A DNA stretch of 64,000 nucleotides from Arcanobacterium ihumii (GCF_900604515.1 NZ_UWOS01000001.1:124001-188000); one strand, 5' to 3'; numbered from the stretch's first letter, positions 37,419 through 47,397 are shown. Notes: generated from the sequence alone by a model not told the origin. A program made the numbers and translations.

Positions 37419-38723
37419 CTACTTGAGCTTCGGCTTGATTTGGGAATCAATGATCTTCTGTTGTTCTTCGTCTAGAGCTTTGAACGTTGCCGCAACATCG
37501 GCACCTTGCGAAATCTTGTCCAAAGCTGCTCCGATCCTCATTCCACCTCCTGGAACAAATGCGCGACCGGCGTCTTGCTTCTGGGTATGTGAGAGCTGAT
37601 CAACTGCAGTCTTAAAGTTCGGATTCTTCTCGAAATATGCTTTTTCTTCTGGGAGGTCCTTTGCCGAAGTACGAACCGGCATATAACCGGTATTTTGGGA
37701 GAATGTAATTGTATTCTCTGGGCTCGTTAAGAACGCAATGAATTTTGCGGCAGCTTCCTTGTTCTTAGACTTAGCAGGAATCGCAATACCTGATCCTCCC
37801 GTAGAGACGCCAACCTTTCCTTCCGGAGCCGGCAAGAAAGCAGTGCCAACTTTGATCTTTCCGTCCTTGGAAACACCCTTGAGTGAGCCAGTTGATTCGA
37901 CGATTGCAGCTGACTGTCCAGCAACAAACGGAGCCGTTGCATCCTTTGTTGCCTTGAAGTATCCCTGCTTAAATTGGCTTTGGAGGAATTCTCCGGCTTT
38001 GATTGATTCTGGAGAGGACATCGTCATCGTCCAGTCCTTGGAGAATGCTCCACCAAATGACCAGATCATACCTTGAAAATACCAATCCATATAGTTTGCG
38101 CCATCTGGAATAATAAGCGGAGTCACCGCCTGATTTGCAGCCTTCAGCTTTGGTGCAAAATCAGTGTTCCACTCATCCCAAGTTTTCGGTCCGCGATCTG
38201 GCAAACCAGCAGTAGCCCAGAGGTCTTTATTGTAGTAAAACAGTGGCGTCGATCGGGCGTATGGAACAGCGAAGTGTGAATCCTCGAGTTTATATTCGTC
38301 GTAGAGATTCGGAACGTAATCATCAGCCTTAGCATCTGCATTCTTTAATAAATCATCTAGTGGCTCGAATTGCTTGTTAAGTGCGAAATTGAACCAGGTA
38401 ACATCCGAGGCAACGACTACGTCTGGCACCTGACCACCGGATAGTGACGCATTAAATTTCTGCGCAACTTCTTCGTAGTTTTTACCTGCATCCGTAAGCT
38501 TCACCTTGATATTAGGATACTTAGCCTCGAAATCGGCAATAATCTTTTCTTCAATTGTCTTCGACGATCCCGGATGATTCGACCAGAAATCAATAGTTAC
38601 TGGACCATTCGAATCATTCGACTTGCTCGAATCGTCGGAGCTAGAACCAGTACCTGCACATCCCGTGAGGAGAAGTGTCACTACGGCTAAACCCGCGAGT
38701 CCTTTTTTATGAAGTTTCATCAT
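37419..38723 (-). CDS. ugpB: Extracellular solute-binding lipoprotein, UgpB-like
   Basis: A protein of about 434 aa. The signal peptide ends in the lipobox LLLTGCAG, so it is a lipoprotein on the outer membrane face. The mature part is a family 1 solute-binding protein (VTIDFWSNHPGSSK, IIADFEAKYPNIKV, ESTGSLKGV, TSPENTITFSQNTGYMPVR). ATG 38723 has GAAAGG upstream. The nearest match by motif is the glycerol-3-phosphate/sugar group, but the ligand cannot be read from the sequence. It is third in the permease-permease-binding protein-ATPase operon. Confidence 0.85.
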   Translation of the reverse strand: MMKLHKKGLAGLAVVTLLLTGCAGTGSSSDDSSKSNDSNGPVTIDFWSNHPGSSKTIEEKIIADFEAKYPNIKVKLTDAGKNYEEVAQKFNASLSGGQVPDVVVASDVTWFNFALNKQFEPLDDLLKNADAKADDYVPNLYDEYKLEDSHFAVPYARSTPLFYYNKDLWATAGLPDRGPKTWDEWNTDFAPKLKAANQAVTPLIIPDGANYMDWYFQGMIWSFGGAFSKDWTMTMSSPESIKAGEFLQSQFKQGYFKATKDATAPFVAGQSAAIVESTGSLKGVSKDGKIKVGTAFLPAPEGKVGVSTGGSGIAIPAKSKNKEAAAKFIAFLTSPENTITFSQNTGYMPVRTSAKDLPEEKAYFEKNPNFKTAVDQLSHTQKQDAGRAFVPGGGMRIGAALDKISQGADVAATFKALDEEQQKIIDSQIKPKLK

Positions 38724-38804
38724 GTACCTTTCAAAATACAGAGATGGTTTTTCAAATTGAAAAATTGTGACAGTTTTATTCGGCTCGCAATGAAGCACAT
38801 GCGC

Positions 38805-39713
38805 TTATCCCTTAACCGCACCGGATGTAAGCCCCTTAATCATGCTCTTTTGCATGATTACGAACACTATGAGAACCGGCAATACAGCAAGAACGGTGCC
38901 TGCCATAACCGGACCCCAGTTGGTTAGACCTTCGTTATTTTGTAAAAACGTCAGACCAATCTGGAGAGGAGCAGTGCTTTCGTCGTCGGACATCAGGAAT
39001 GGCCATAGATATTCATTCCAGTCGTTGACGATCGTAATCAAAGCAAAAGCAGAAAGAGTGGACCAAGACATTGGCAAAACAATACGGAATAGTAATTTCA
39101 ATGGCCCGGCACCGTCTATGCGAGCAGATTCAATTACTTCTTTAGGGAGTGAAAGAAAATGATTGCGCATAAGAAACGTTCCAAACGCTGTTCCAGCCAA
39201 CGGCAGGATGATACCTGCGAAGGTGTTTCGCAATCCTAAATTCGCAATGAGAGAGTAATTCGAAATAACAGTAATCTGGTTCGGAACCATTAACGATGCA
39301 ATAACCACCATGAAAACTAAGTTGCGACCAGGGAAACGCAAAAGCGCTAGTGCGTAAGCCGATGCCACTCCAAGGACAATCTTGATACTCGAAAGAACCA
39401 CCGTGATTATTATCGAGTTCCGCAAGTATGAACCAAACGCAAGGTCATTTTGGACGATGCGGTAGTTCTCGAACGTCCAAGGGTTTGGCCAATATGTGGC
39501 AGGAGAAGTATAAATATCTCCTTGGGTTTTAGCTGAAGTACTAACAATCCACCACAGTGGGACCAGAATTATTAAAAGCGCTAAACCCATGGTTACGTAG
39601 CCAAGCACAGTGAAGCTTGAACTACGACCCACGAAATTGATTTCTTCGAATGAATCTTTCGACTGACGCGCTTTTACTCGATCATGCACTTTCTGCGGAG
39701 TTAAGGAAATCAT
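38805..39713 (-). CDS. ugpE: ABC permease, UgpE/MalG type
   Basis: A 302-aa permease with six predicted spans. The EAA loop reads ESARIDGAGPLKLLFRIVLP, which contacts the ATPase. VIASLMVPNQITVISNYSLI is typical of the MalG/UgpE group. It pairs with the upstream permease, overlapping it by 4 bases. Confidence 0.88.
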   Translation of the reverse strand: MISLTPQKVHDRVKARQSKDSFEEINFVGRSSSFTVLGYVTMGLALLIILVPLWWIVSTSAKTQGDIYTSPATYWPNPWTFENYRIVQNDLAFGSYLRNSIIITVVLSSIKIVLGVASAYALALLRFPGRNLVFMVVIASLMVPNQITVISNYSLIANLGLRNTFAGIILPLAGTAFGTFLMRNHFLSLPKEVIESARIDGAGPLKLLFRIVLPMSWSTLSAFALITIVNDWNEYLWPFLMSDDESTAPLQIGLTFLQNNEGLTNWGPVMAGTVLAVLPVLIVFVIMQKSMIKGLTSGAVKG

Positions 39714-40636
39714 TTTTCTCCTCGTTGCATAACGCGGACTTGAATCACAGTGATAGCAAGAAGAACTAGGAACAATAACGTGGCAACGGTGGCTCCATAT
39801 CCCGCACGGTTATTAACAAATGTTTCTTGGTAGACCTGGAACACCATCGTGGTAGTTCCCGTTCCCTGCGGCCCTCCACGCGTCATCACATTGATAATGT
39901 CAAAGACTTGCATCGAGTTAAGCAACACCGTGATTGAAAGGAAAAATGTGGTTGGACGCAGTTGAGGGAGCAGAACTCTAATAAGACGACGCCACGGTGA
40001 GGTCCCATCAATCTCTGCAGCTTCGTCTAAATCTTTACGCCTTCCTTGTAATGCAGCAAGGTATATAACAAACGTGTAACCAAGATTTTTCCAGATGTAG
40101 GTCAACGTCACCATAAGAAGTGCCCACTGCGGGTTCTGGTAGAAATCAGGTGCCGTTTGACCGAAGCGCTTCATAACATCCGTAATTAATCCAAAATCAG
40201 GCGCAAACACGAATTGAAATGCGACGCCAATTGCAGCGCCTGAAATTACAAATGGAGCAAATACCACAGAGCGGACGAAGTTACGTCCCGCAAGCTTCTG
40301 GTCGAGAAGCAATGCGAGAACCAATCCAAGAACCAACGAACCAATTACTGTTGCGACGGTGAAGAGAACCGTATTGTAAACAACCGTCCATGTTTCAGGG
40401 TGTGTTAACCATTCTTGATAATTCTGCAAACCAACCCAGTTAGCTACAGGTGCCGAAACATTCCAGTCAGTGAAAGAAAGTCGAATATTATCTACAAGTG
40501 GACGATAGGTAAATATTCCCAGAAAGACTAGGTTAGGAACAAGAAGGACTGTTGCCAAAGCTAATTCATGTTTATCGGGTCGATCAGATCGCTTATTCTT
40601 CGCGGATCGATTAACTGAAATCGTTGGGAATACCAT
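39710..40636 (-). CDS. ugpA: ABC permease, UgpA/MalF type
   Basis: A 308-aa permease with a basic N terminus and six spans. The EAA loop reads EAAEIDGTSPWRRLIRVLLP, and VMTRGGPQGTGTTTMV follows, as in UgpA-type proteins. It is the first gene of the leftward importer operon. The 157-base upstream gap to brnQ holds no obvious operator. Confidence 0.88.
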   Translation of the reverse strand: MVFPTISVNRSAKNKRSDRPDKHELALATVLLVPNLVFLGIFTYRPLVDNIRLSFTDWNVSAPVANWVGLQNYQEWLTHPETWTVVYNTVLFTVATVIGSLVLGLVLALLLDQKLAGRNFVRSVVFAPFVISGAAIGVAFQFVFAPDFGLITDVMKRFGQTAPDFYQNPQWALLMVTLTYIWKNLGYTFVIYLAALQGRRKDLDEAAEIDGTSPWRRLIRVLLPQLRPTTFFLSITVLLNSMQVFDIINVMTRGGPQGTGTTTMVFQVYQETFVNNRAGYGATVATLLFLVLLAITVIQVRVMQRGEK

Positions 40637-40793
40637 GCATCAGACACTAAACATTAAAGATTAACGCAAAGTGACCGTTCAGCCAACAAAAGAAAATGAT
40701 TGAATAATATAGAATCTCATTGACGAAGATATGCTCCAGGAACACTTACGGTACAAGGAGAGATACGTCCGACGTTAGTAAAAATACCCAGAG

Positions 40794-42134
40794 TTATGAG
40801 CGCATATTTTTACCGTTACGGCTGGTCGCAAAGATGATAATTCCAATCATCGCACCAATCAATGATGGCACAACCCAACCTAAACCAAGATCAAACAATG
40901 GTAAGAATGACGCTGCCCAGCTTACCTCGATACCGAATGGCAACATCTTGAGGAAGTCGAAAATCGCGGCGATTCCTGCACCAACTGTGGCACAGAGGTA
41001 AACGGATCGAGGCAACTTTACGTAGCTATCAACGAAAGCAAGGAATATCAGAGAAATAGCTAACGGATAAAGCAACATTAGGATCGGAACAGCATAATCG
41101 ATAAGTGCTGTGAGCCCTACGTTCGCCATCAGGAAGGAGAAAAGCGAAAATGCAATGACGAGCTTGTTGTAGCTGACACGCCCCTTGAGCAAGGGCTCGA
41201 ATGCTTGACCACAGGCGGTAATGAGACCGATCGCCGTCTTAAAACAAGCAAAGGTAATGGTCAGAGCCAAGACTAAAGTTCCAACGGATCCCAAGTAATG
41301 CTGGGAAATTTGAGCAAGCGCGATGCCTCCGTTTTCAGACGTTTCAAAAAGACCACGGCTCTGCACGCCCATGATCGTAACCAGGACATAGATAAACGCC
41401 ATGAGAAGACCGGCAAAGACTCCCGCCTTCATCGTTGAACGCGCGATTGCTCTTTCTTCGGTGATTCCCACCGTCATAATAACGTTAATGATGACGATGC
41501 CAAAGGCAAGCGAGGCGATGCCATCCATTGTGTTGTAGCCGTCCAGCAGTCCCTTGAAGAATACCCCAGATTGGTAAGAAGCGTCTGGATCGACGGATCC
41601 CACTGAGGTAGCTGGGCTCCAGAGCGCAGCAACCACGAGTACCGCTAGGCACGCCAAGAAGATTGGGTTGAGGATCTTTCCGATCCACGTAACAATACCA
41701 GAGGGCCGAAGCGAGAAGAAAAGAGCAGCTGCAAAGAACACGGCGGTAAAGATTAAGAGCGTCAAGGTTGCGTTTTCTTTGCCGTCAAGAAGTGGCTCCA
41801 CCCCAATGGTGAAAGAGGTAGTTGCGGTTCTAGGGATGGCGAAGAACGGCCCGATCGTTAGGTAAAGCAACGCTGTGAAGACCTTCGCGTAGCGCGGTCC
41901 GATTCGCGACGATAGCTCTTGAAGACCGCTGGAGTGAGTCGCACCAATTACGACGACGCCGAGAATCGGTAGTCCTACGGCACTTATTATGAATCCCACT
42001 AGGGCCCAGAAAACGTTTGCTCCGGCAAGTTGACCAAGGTGAACTGGGAAGATTAGGTTTCCAGCTCCGAAGAATAGTCCGAAGAGCGTGCTAGAAACTA
42101 GTGCAAGCTCTCCGGCGTTAAGTTTCGTTTTCAT
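40794..42134 (-). CDS. brnQ: Branched-chain amino acid uptake carrier (BrnQ/LIVCS)
   Basis: A 446-aa carrier with about 12 spans. The N terminus GLFFGAGNLIFPVHLGQLAG and the segment GPFFAIPRTATTSF are family signatures. It imports Leu, Ile and Val with Na+ or H+. ATG 42134 has AAAGGG upstream and is preferred over the frame start at 42155. A near-palindrome TTTGAATATTCGAA lies at 42212-42225 in the promoter region. It is a single-gene unit. Confidence 0.93.
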   Translation of the reverse strand: MKTKLNAGELALVSSTLFGLFFGAGNLIFPVHLGQLAGANVFWALVGFIISAVGLPILGVVVIGATHSSGLQELSSRIGPRYAKVFTALLYLTIGPFFAIPRTATTSFTIGVEPLLDGKENATLTLLIFTAVFFAAALFFSLRPSGIVTWIGKILNPIFLACLAVLVVAALWSPATSVGSVDPDASYQSGVFFKGLLDGYNTMDGIASLAFGIVIINVIMTVGITEERAIARSTMKAGVFAGLLMAFIYVLVTIMGVQSRGLFETSENGGIALAQISQHYLGSVGTLVLALTITFACFKTAIGLITACGQAFEPLLKGRVSYNKLVIAFSLFSFLMANVGLTALIDYAVPILMLLYPLAISLIFLAFVDSYVKLPRSVYLCATVGAGIAAIFDFLKMLPFGIEVSWAASFLPLFDLGLGWVVPSLIGAMIGIIIFATSRNGKNMRS

Positions 42135-42320
42135 TAGTGACCCTTTGTAGTACACAAAATATCGAAGTGACTCTTAGAAATCACCTCAAACCGTCCTATT
42201 TATAGCACAAGTTTGAATATTCGAAAAAGTTAGGCGCTATTTGGGATGACACCACACTGATGGAAATCAACATGCCGATCCGAGTTCCAGAATTCACCCC
42301 CCCCTAAAGACCGTTTGAGC

Positions 42321-43805
42321 TCAGTCTTTGACATGAATGACGGCTCGAGCTCCACGCTCAGCAAGACTCATGACGTGGTTAACCGCTGTGTAATGTCCCG
42401 GCTCAGCAAAACTGAGTTCCGCAAAGCCACCTTGTGCGGCAAGTAGCGGCAGTACTTGGGCACCACCAGTATTTGGTGCAGTTGCTCCCAACGTTGCTTT
42501 GTCGAAAGCACCGACCCCCTTACGAATTAAATAGGTCCCCTCGGTCCACGTAGTGTCGAACTGACCTCCAACGATATGGAAAGAAAAGTCCTCGTTTGGA
42601 CCGGCGTCGAGCACCCAAAATCGGGCTCGCTGACCCTTCTTCAGTGTCAGCGGGTTTTGCACGTATTGATCGGCAATTCCGTTAAACACCACTCGATCCG
42701 GATCGCGTGAAAGGATCTTGGCGGCGTCGAGTTCTTTTGCTTCGTCAGGTTTGTGCGCTGCATTCGCAAAATAAATCTCAGATTGAACGAAAACGAACGA
42801 CGCATCTACAGTGTCGAGATCTTCTGGCTCGATAACTACCGCCCCATGCATGCCAGCCGCAATATGGCTGGACATAGGCATCGTTGAGCAATGATACATC
42901 CAAATACCCGCTCTATTTGCGTGGAAAACGTATTCAAGCGATTCGCCGGGTTTAATTGTTCGCATTGGCTTATCAGGTGCCAACGCACCCGCGTGGAAGT
43001 CAATCGAATGACCAGTGGTCCCTTCGTTTATCAGAGTGATCACAAAGGTATCTCCCACTCGCCCATGCAACGTAGGTGCCATAGATTCGCCATTAAAAGT
43101 CCAACGTTTTTGATACAAGCCCGGAGAAACTTCAAGTGTGACTTCCTGCGCCTTCAAGGTAATGTTTCTTGTGGTTGGACCACTATTAGGTTCTAGTGGC
43201 TGAAGAACTGGGTCAATACTATGCGTTAACTTTGCATCTTTTACATCGCTAATCGCCATTGGCATGGAGTGACCCGCGTGGGATCCGGAGCTGTGGTCCA
43301 TTCCTCCTGCAGTCTCGGTATGTTGAGATTTTTGATCGGAACCGATCGCGACGATATCAATCTTCATCCCCATTTGCGCGTGGCCAGCTACCGAACATTG
43401 TCCCGTGGTAGAAGCAGTAATAACTCCCGCATTAAGATCTTCGGATTCTCCAGGCTGTAGACGTTTTGTTGCCTTTTTCCCGATCACAAGGTCATGTCCG
43501 GAAACTGAATCTTTATTCGTAACCGTCACGATGAGTTCATTTCCCACTGGCACTTCGATCCGATTCGGGGAGAAAGTCATATCTGGTCTAGCTTCCACGG
43601 AAACCTTGGTCACCTCACCCGTCGGCTTAACCTCAGCGGTGTTTGTTCCACTCGAGGCATTTTGGGAAAACGGAGCCAGATGTCCCATCGAATTAGCGAT
43701 CATACCGACAACAATTGCCAATAGTATTGCCGCGATAGAAGCAACCACTCCGATGCTCGACCAAACAGAGGTAATAGCACCTTTTTTAGTTTCGTCTTGT
43801 TTCAT
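42321..43805 (-). CDS. nirK: Cupredoxin-fused copper nitrite reductase (NirK/AniA-like)
   Basis: A protein of about 494 aa: one N-terminal membrane span, an extra cupredoxin domain with a complete type 1 site (His104, Cys137, His142, Met147), a His/Met-rich linker, then a two-domain NirK. In NirK the type 1 ligands are His266, Cys306, His314, Met319, the type 2 ligands His271, His305 and His477, and catalytic Asp269 and His410. It would reduce nitrite to NO outside the membrane, with the added cupredoxin as electron donor. ATG 43805 follows AAGGTGGG. GTG 43820 is the alternative. A multicopper oxidase label is also used for such proteins. Confidence 0.82.
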   Translation of the reverse strand: MKQDETKKGAITSVWSSIGVVASIAAILLAIVVGMIANSMGHLAPFSQNASSGTNTAEVKPTGEVTKVSVEARPDMTFSPNRIEVPVGNELIVTVTNKDSVSGHDLVIGKKATKRLQPGESEDLNAGVITASTTGQCSVAGHAQMGMKIDIVAIGSDQKSQHTETAGGMDHSSGSHAGHSMPMAISDVKDAKLTHSIDPVLQPLEPNSGPTTRNITLKAQEVTLEVSPGLYQKRWTFNGESMAPTLHGRVGDTFVITLINEGTTGHSIDFHAGALAPDKPMRTIKPGESLEYVFHANRAGIWMYHCSTMPMSSHIAAGMHGAVVIEPEDLDTVDASFVFVQSEIYFANAAHKPDEAKELDAAKILSRDPDRVVFNGIADQYVQNPLTLKKGQRARFWVLDAGPNEDFSFHIVGGQFDTTWTEGTYLIRKGVGAFDKATLGATAPNTGGAQVLPLLAAQGGFAELSFAEPGHYTAVNHVMSLAERGARAVIHVKD

Positions 43806-43809
43806 TAGA

Positions 43810-45126
43810 TTATTTCCCACCTTGAATTTTCCCTAAATCAGCTTTTCCACCACCGAGTAGAGACTGACGATGCTTCGGATCAGGATCTTCGAAGAACTGT
43901 TGATTTTCACCTGATTCTTTGCGGATTTTTATTCCTGCTTTAACCGCAGAAACCATAATCGGTACGAATGCCAGATAAATCAAAGCTATTAGCCCAATTA
44001 AAGAGCTCTGCACCCCTGAAGGAATCGGAAGCAGCCACATCAGCAGAGCCGCATTCGGCGTAATTGTTCGGAAAGTTGCTGCCGTGTTCAGCTTTGATTG
44101 AACTGCTCGAACAGTCGCCGAACCGTTACCAATCAAACTCGGAATAAGGAAGCTTAGGGCACCAGTAAGAATCTGAATGGCGAAACCTGCCGCCAGAACA
44201 ATCCCAACTCTTGGCAGGTGCTCGGTAACTGTACTCCAACTACTTGAAGAGGCAAGCGACCATGCGACCATCATCAATCCGACCATTGCCCACAGAGAGG
44301 CAATTCCTACGGCAGCAGGTGCGTATTCGCGTACGCCTTTGTTCCGAATTGGGGAAAGTAGCGCCCGCCCCCACCAGAAAATTCCCAGAGCATAGATGAT
44401 AAGCCCGAGCAACGCAAAGACGCGTGAGCCAAATAAAGCTCCCGTGACGATGATAATTACTCCTAACGAAAGCGGTAAGAGTGCTTGCTTCACCCATAGC
44501 TCGGATTTTTCATGCATCCGAGCCCGTAGCAAAGTCGGCCAAAAAGTCACAAGAGTGCCAATAACGGTTAGCCCAATCCAACCGAGGAAATTAAAGGTCA
44601 TGTGGGCGATCATAAGCTTGCCACGCCATTCATCGCCGACTCCGATAGCAAGTATGATGCCGACGGTTGCGCCGCATGGAAGCATAAGACCAGCAATTTC
44701 GTAGTACCTCAAAACTATGCGAAAACGGCCCGGCAGCGCTACGCGAACTTTCATTAGGATGTAGACGACGTGCCAGATAATCGCCACACCCACAAAGGTC
44801 GCGCCGATAGCTACCAAGATCCACAAACCTGCTGGGAAGCCGATAAAAACAAGGCTAGCGCCGATAGCAAGCATGATAATTCGGCAATCTTGAGTGAAAT
44901 TATCTCTATCCGATGCTCTACTTTTGAGGAGGGTGTGAGAGAAGTACTCCGACCAAACCATTGCAGAGTGAGTAAGTGCCCCTAGGAAAAGAATATGGAT
45001 GGCTAGCCATTCATAGGCGGTAAAATACGATCGGCCAACGACTACCGCTGCCGCCATTATTATCCATACCACCGCTACAAAATCCCGCAAGTGGCGGACT
45101 CTGCCCTTATTACTATTCTTTTTCAT
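43810..45126 (-). CDS. Polytopic membrane protein of the NirK cluster
   Basis: A 438-aa protein with about twelve membrane spans and a basic start. The segment LAIHILFLGALTHSAMVWSEYF and the AHMTFNFLGWIGLTVIGTLV segment contain His residues inside spans, as in heme- or copper-binding NnrS-like proteins. A similar membrane part is fused to the copper domains in some corynebacterial proteins. Here it is a separate gene ending 4 bases before the nirK-like ATG. A role in electron supply or NO handling is inferred from context. Confidence 0.6.
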   Translation of the reverse strand: MKKNSNKGRVRHLRDFVAVVWIIMAAAVVVGRSYFTAYEWLAIHILFLGALTHSAMVWSEYFSHTLLKSRASDRDNFTQDCRIIMLAIGASLVFIGFPAGLWILVAIGATFVGVAIIWHVVYILMKVRVALPGRFRIVLRYYEIAGLMLPCGATVGIILAIGVGDEWRGKLMIAHMTFNFLGWIGLTVIGTLVTFWPTLLRARMHEKSELWVKQALLPLSLGVIIIVTGALFGSRVFALLGLIIYALGIFWWGRALLSPIRNKGVREYAPAAVGIASLWAMVGLMMVAWSLASSSSWSTVTEHLPRVGIVLAAGFAIQILTGALSFLIPSLIGNGSATVRAVQSKLNTAATFRTITPNAALLMWLLPIPSGVQSSLIGLIALIYLAFVPIMVSAVKAGIKIRKESGENQQFFEDPDPKHRQSLLGGGKADLGKIQGGK

Positions 45127-46331
45127 GTCTCCGTACTCGTTTTGGTTGCTGTGCTTATCCTTTTGGCTTTTGCCAATTTTGCACTAAGGATTGAATAGAC
45201 GACGCTTACCATGAACGCGAGAACTGCAATGACGTTGAGCGTTCCACCGATTTTCCAGACACCGGTTTGTCCAAGCAGCAATTCGCCTGCCACTCGGATA
45301 GCTAAGCCGCTATGTAGCAATATCAGTGGAATGTACATAAGTTTTTTAAATGGAACAGGCACTCCCATTACCGTGGGAAAAATGATGGGTGCGTGTGCCA
45401 TAATCATCGAAAAACCAAACCCGATGAAAACCGTGTGGATGACGACGTCGTAATAAACACTCCCAATGGTTCCCGCAGTGATTACCCACGTTACACCGCC
45501 AACAATCAACCACATATAACCCATCAGCAATGATGTGGCGGTAAATTTATGGAGACCAGAAGATTTGATTAAGTACCTTGGAACATCGTCTTTTAACAGC
45601 CAAAGAGCTATGAGGAACTGCATTACACCAAATAAACGATTCCCTAGGCTTGGGAAAAGTAGCGCGATAACCGAGGTGAGAGTCAACAGGCTTGACATCC
45701 ATAGCAAAACGGGAACTGCACGTGGACCCATCGATAGTTGGGCGAGTTCAGCACGTTCGGAGGCAATAGTCACGATCAGATAGCAGGCTAATAGGGGTAT
45801 AACTTCATGGACTTCGGAGAATAAAGATAATAACGCAGCAGCAAAACATGTGACCGCTGCCAGGATTTGAACGGCGATTAAGGTGAGCGATGCGCGTTTC
45901 CACAGAGATGCGTAAATCAAGACAAAGATTACTGCTGCTTCAACGAGTAAGATCTGACCTATCGTTCCGATTAGCGACGGCGATCCCCCTAGAGCAGCCA
46001 CTATTCCTCCAAGCCCAAACAAACCGGGAGCAAGGTATGCCCAGCTACAGCGTTGGTCTTTAGAAGCAAGAGCTTGGGCGCGCTCAAGGGAAATGAGCGT
46101 GCCCAAGAAGCCAAGGGTCATCACGAGCCCGTGACTTCCACCTGCTGGGTCTTGGCTTGGCTCTACTGGTGCCCATTGGCCGAGTTTCAGCAAAGCCGCA
46201 TTTAGCCCTGCAAGCAAACTACAGCCGGCGAGCAAAATAAACATTATTCGAAAACTAGGTTTGCGGCGTCGCTCCCCTAATTCTCTTGCTTTACTGTTCG
46301 TTTGCTCGCTAGCTTGTTTTGCTTTTTGCAC
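45123..46331 (-). CDS. NnrS-like polytopic membrane protein of the NirK cluster
   Basis: A 402-aa protein with about twelve spans after a charged N terminus. GGSHGLVMTLGFLGTLISLERA and VVIHTVFIGFGFSMIMAHAPIIFPTVMG place His residues in spans like the NnrS family, which is linked to NO stress and denitrification. It overlaps the next membrane gene by 4 bases and follows the DUF2249 gene by 5 bases, so all four genes form one operon. The exact function is unknown. Confidence 0.58.
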   Translation of the reverse strand: MQKAKQASEQTNSKARELGERRRKPSFRIMFILLAGCSLLAGLNAALLKLGQWAPVEPSQDPAGGSHGLVMTLGFLGTLISLERAQALASKDQRCSWAYLAPGLFGLGGIVAALGGSPSLIGTIGQILLVEAAVIFVLIYASLWKRASLTLIAVQILAAVTCFAAALLSLFSEVHEVIPLLACYLIVTIASERAELAQLSMGPRAVPVLLWMSSLLTLTSVIALLFPSLGNRLFGVMQFLIALWLLKDDVPRYLIKSSGLHKFTATSLLMGYMWLIVGGVTWVITAGTIGSVYYDVVIHTVFIGFGFSMIMAHAPIIFPTVMGVPVPFKKLMYIPLILLHSGLAIRVAGELLLGQTGVWKIGGTLNVIAVLAFMVSVVYSILSAKLAKAKRISTATKTSTET

Positions 46332-46336
46332 GTGAC

Positions 46337-46615
46337 TTACTTCTTTAGGAACTTAATCGTCCAAGGTTCTTCGGATACGTAGGAAACCTCAACTGAGTCA
46401 CCGTAAGCTTCCTTGACTTGGTCAAGCAGTGGAAGTGGGTTGTGTGGAGCAATCAAATTGAACGAAGCCCCTGGTTGGAGTTGCGAAATTGAACCCAAAA
46501 TTGCACCATGGCGAATGATTGGTGGGAGCTCGCGTGCATCGAGAACAGCTTCGTCATGCGAGCACCCACATTGGCATCCGCCTGACTTCTTTTCGGAAAT
46601 TGGAAGTTCACTCAT
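46337..46615 (-). CDS. DUF2249 domain protein
   Basis: A 92-aa protein with an N-terminal Cys/His stretch (GGCQCGCSHDE) and a TusA-like DUF2249 core: LDARELPPIIRHGAI, PGASFNLIAPHNPLPLL. DUF2249 genes are often found with nitrite and NO genes. The Cys cluster may bind a metal. The ribosome binding site GAAGGAG is strong. It is the first gene of the nirK cluster. Confidence 0.8.
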   Translation of the reverse strand: MSELPISEKKSGGCQCGCSHDEAVLDARELPPIIRHGAILGSISQLQPGASFNLIAPHNPLPLLDQVKEAYGDSVEVSYVSEEPWTIKFLKK

Positions 46616-46658
46616 TGTTTCTCCTTCAGTGACGAATTAATTAGAAAACTAAAAAATC

Positions 46659-46673
46659 TCGAAAATATTTCGA
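46659..46673 (-). promoter_or_regulatory. Dyad in the promoter of the nirK-type operon
   Basis: Arms TCGAAA and TTTCGA flank ATA, 44 bases before the first gene. This is a likely repressor or activator site. The rest of the gap 46616-46904 is AT-rich with no other clear element. Confidence 0.4.
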
Positions 46674-46904
46674 TAGCACCATACTACCTTGCAGCGTCGC
46701 AAAATTTAGAAAGCAAATTAGAAATCACAAAACGATGATAACGTGTGCTCAATACGGACTTTTATCCCAAATCGAGCGTGCAGGAGTTTTATTATTTACA
46801 TTATTACTTTTTAGGTGTCGCTTAAAGAAAGGCGCGTCTCTCCTCTGTAAATAATTATTATCCAACTCGGAAGAAAAGTGGGCACGAGCACCAAAACGCA
46901 AACA

Positions 46905-47351
46905 CTAATTGACAAAGAAACATTCGAGCAGGTGCCCCACACCAATAACAACACCCACCCAGAGCACCGACCAAAGAATCGATAAGAAAGTCCCTATGAT
47001 AAACAGCTCACCAATGCGTGAATCGTTTCCGTTTCTTAATTCTGGATAGCGCCCCAGGCCTTTGATCGCCAGAACCATAGCAACTCCTTCAGGAAAACCA
47101 AACACTAAGCATAGATATACGGCCAAACGTTCAAGTACCCCAATAGCCCGTCCACCACGGAAAGTTTCCCGCGAACCGAGGAGCAATCCATACTTACCAT
47201 CATCAGACGAAGCTCCAGCTCCTCGCCCCCTATTGGCCATTTCCAGCCGAAGGAAAACCTTGCGCACGAATGGATTACCCGCCATTGCACCAAGAGCTCC
47301 AAGCGCAATAATCACAAGATGGCCAACCTGCATCAATATCTGATTCTGCAT
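46905..47351 (-). CDS. Small membrane protein divergent from satD
   Basis: A 148-aa protein with a first span at about residues 7-27, a polar loop with SSDDGKYGLL and GRAIGVLERLAVYL, then two spans, the last near the C terminus. Similar proteins with the GxxIGxLER...AVLVAIKGLGRYPEL pattern occur next to SatD genes in actinobacteria. The function is unknown. It shares the operator array with satD. Confidence 0.6.
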   Translation of the reverse strand: MQNQILMQVGHLVIIALGALGAMAGNPFVRKVFLRLEMANRGRGAGASSDDGKYGLLLGSRETFRGGRAIGVLERLAVYLCLVFGFPEGVAMVLAIKGLGRYPELRNGNDSRIGELFIIGTFLSILWSVLWVGVVIGVGHLLECFFVN

Positions 47352-47397
47352 ACGTTTAACTATAGAAGGTCAGCCTCCCTCTTCACAGCACATACTA

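Noticed and set aside
42292-42308. C-rich run at 42297-42303 near the nirK end as a possible terminator or variable tract
   Set aside because: No stem is present around it, and it lies outside coding sequence.
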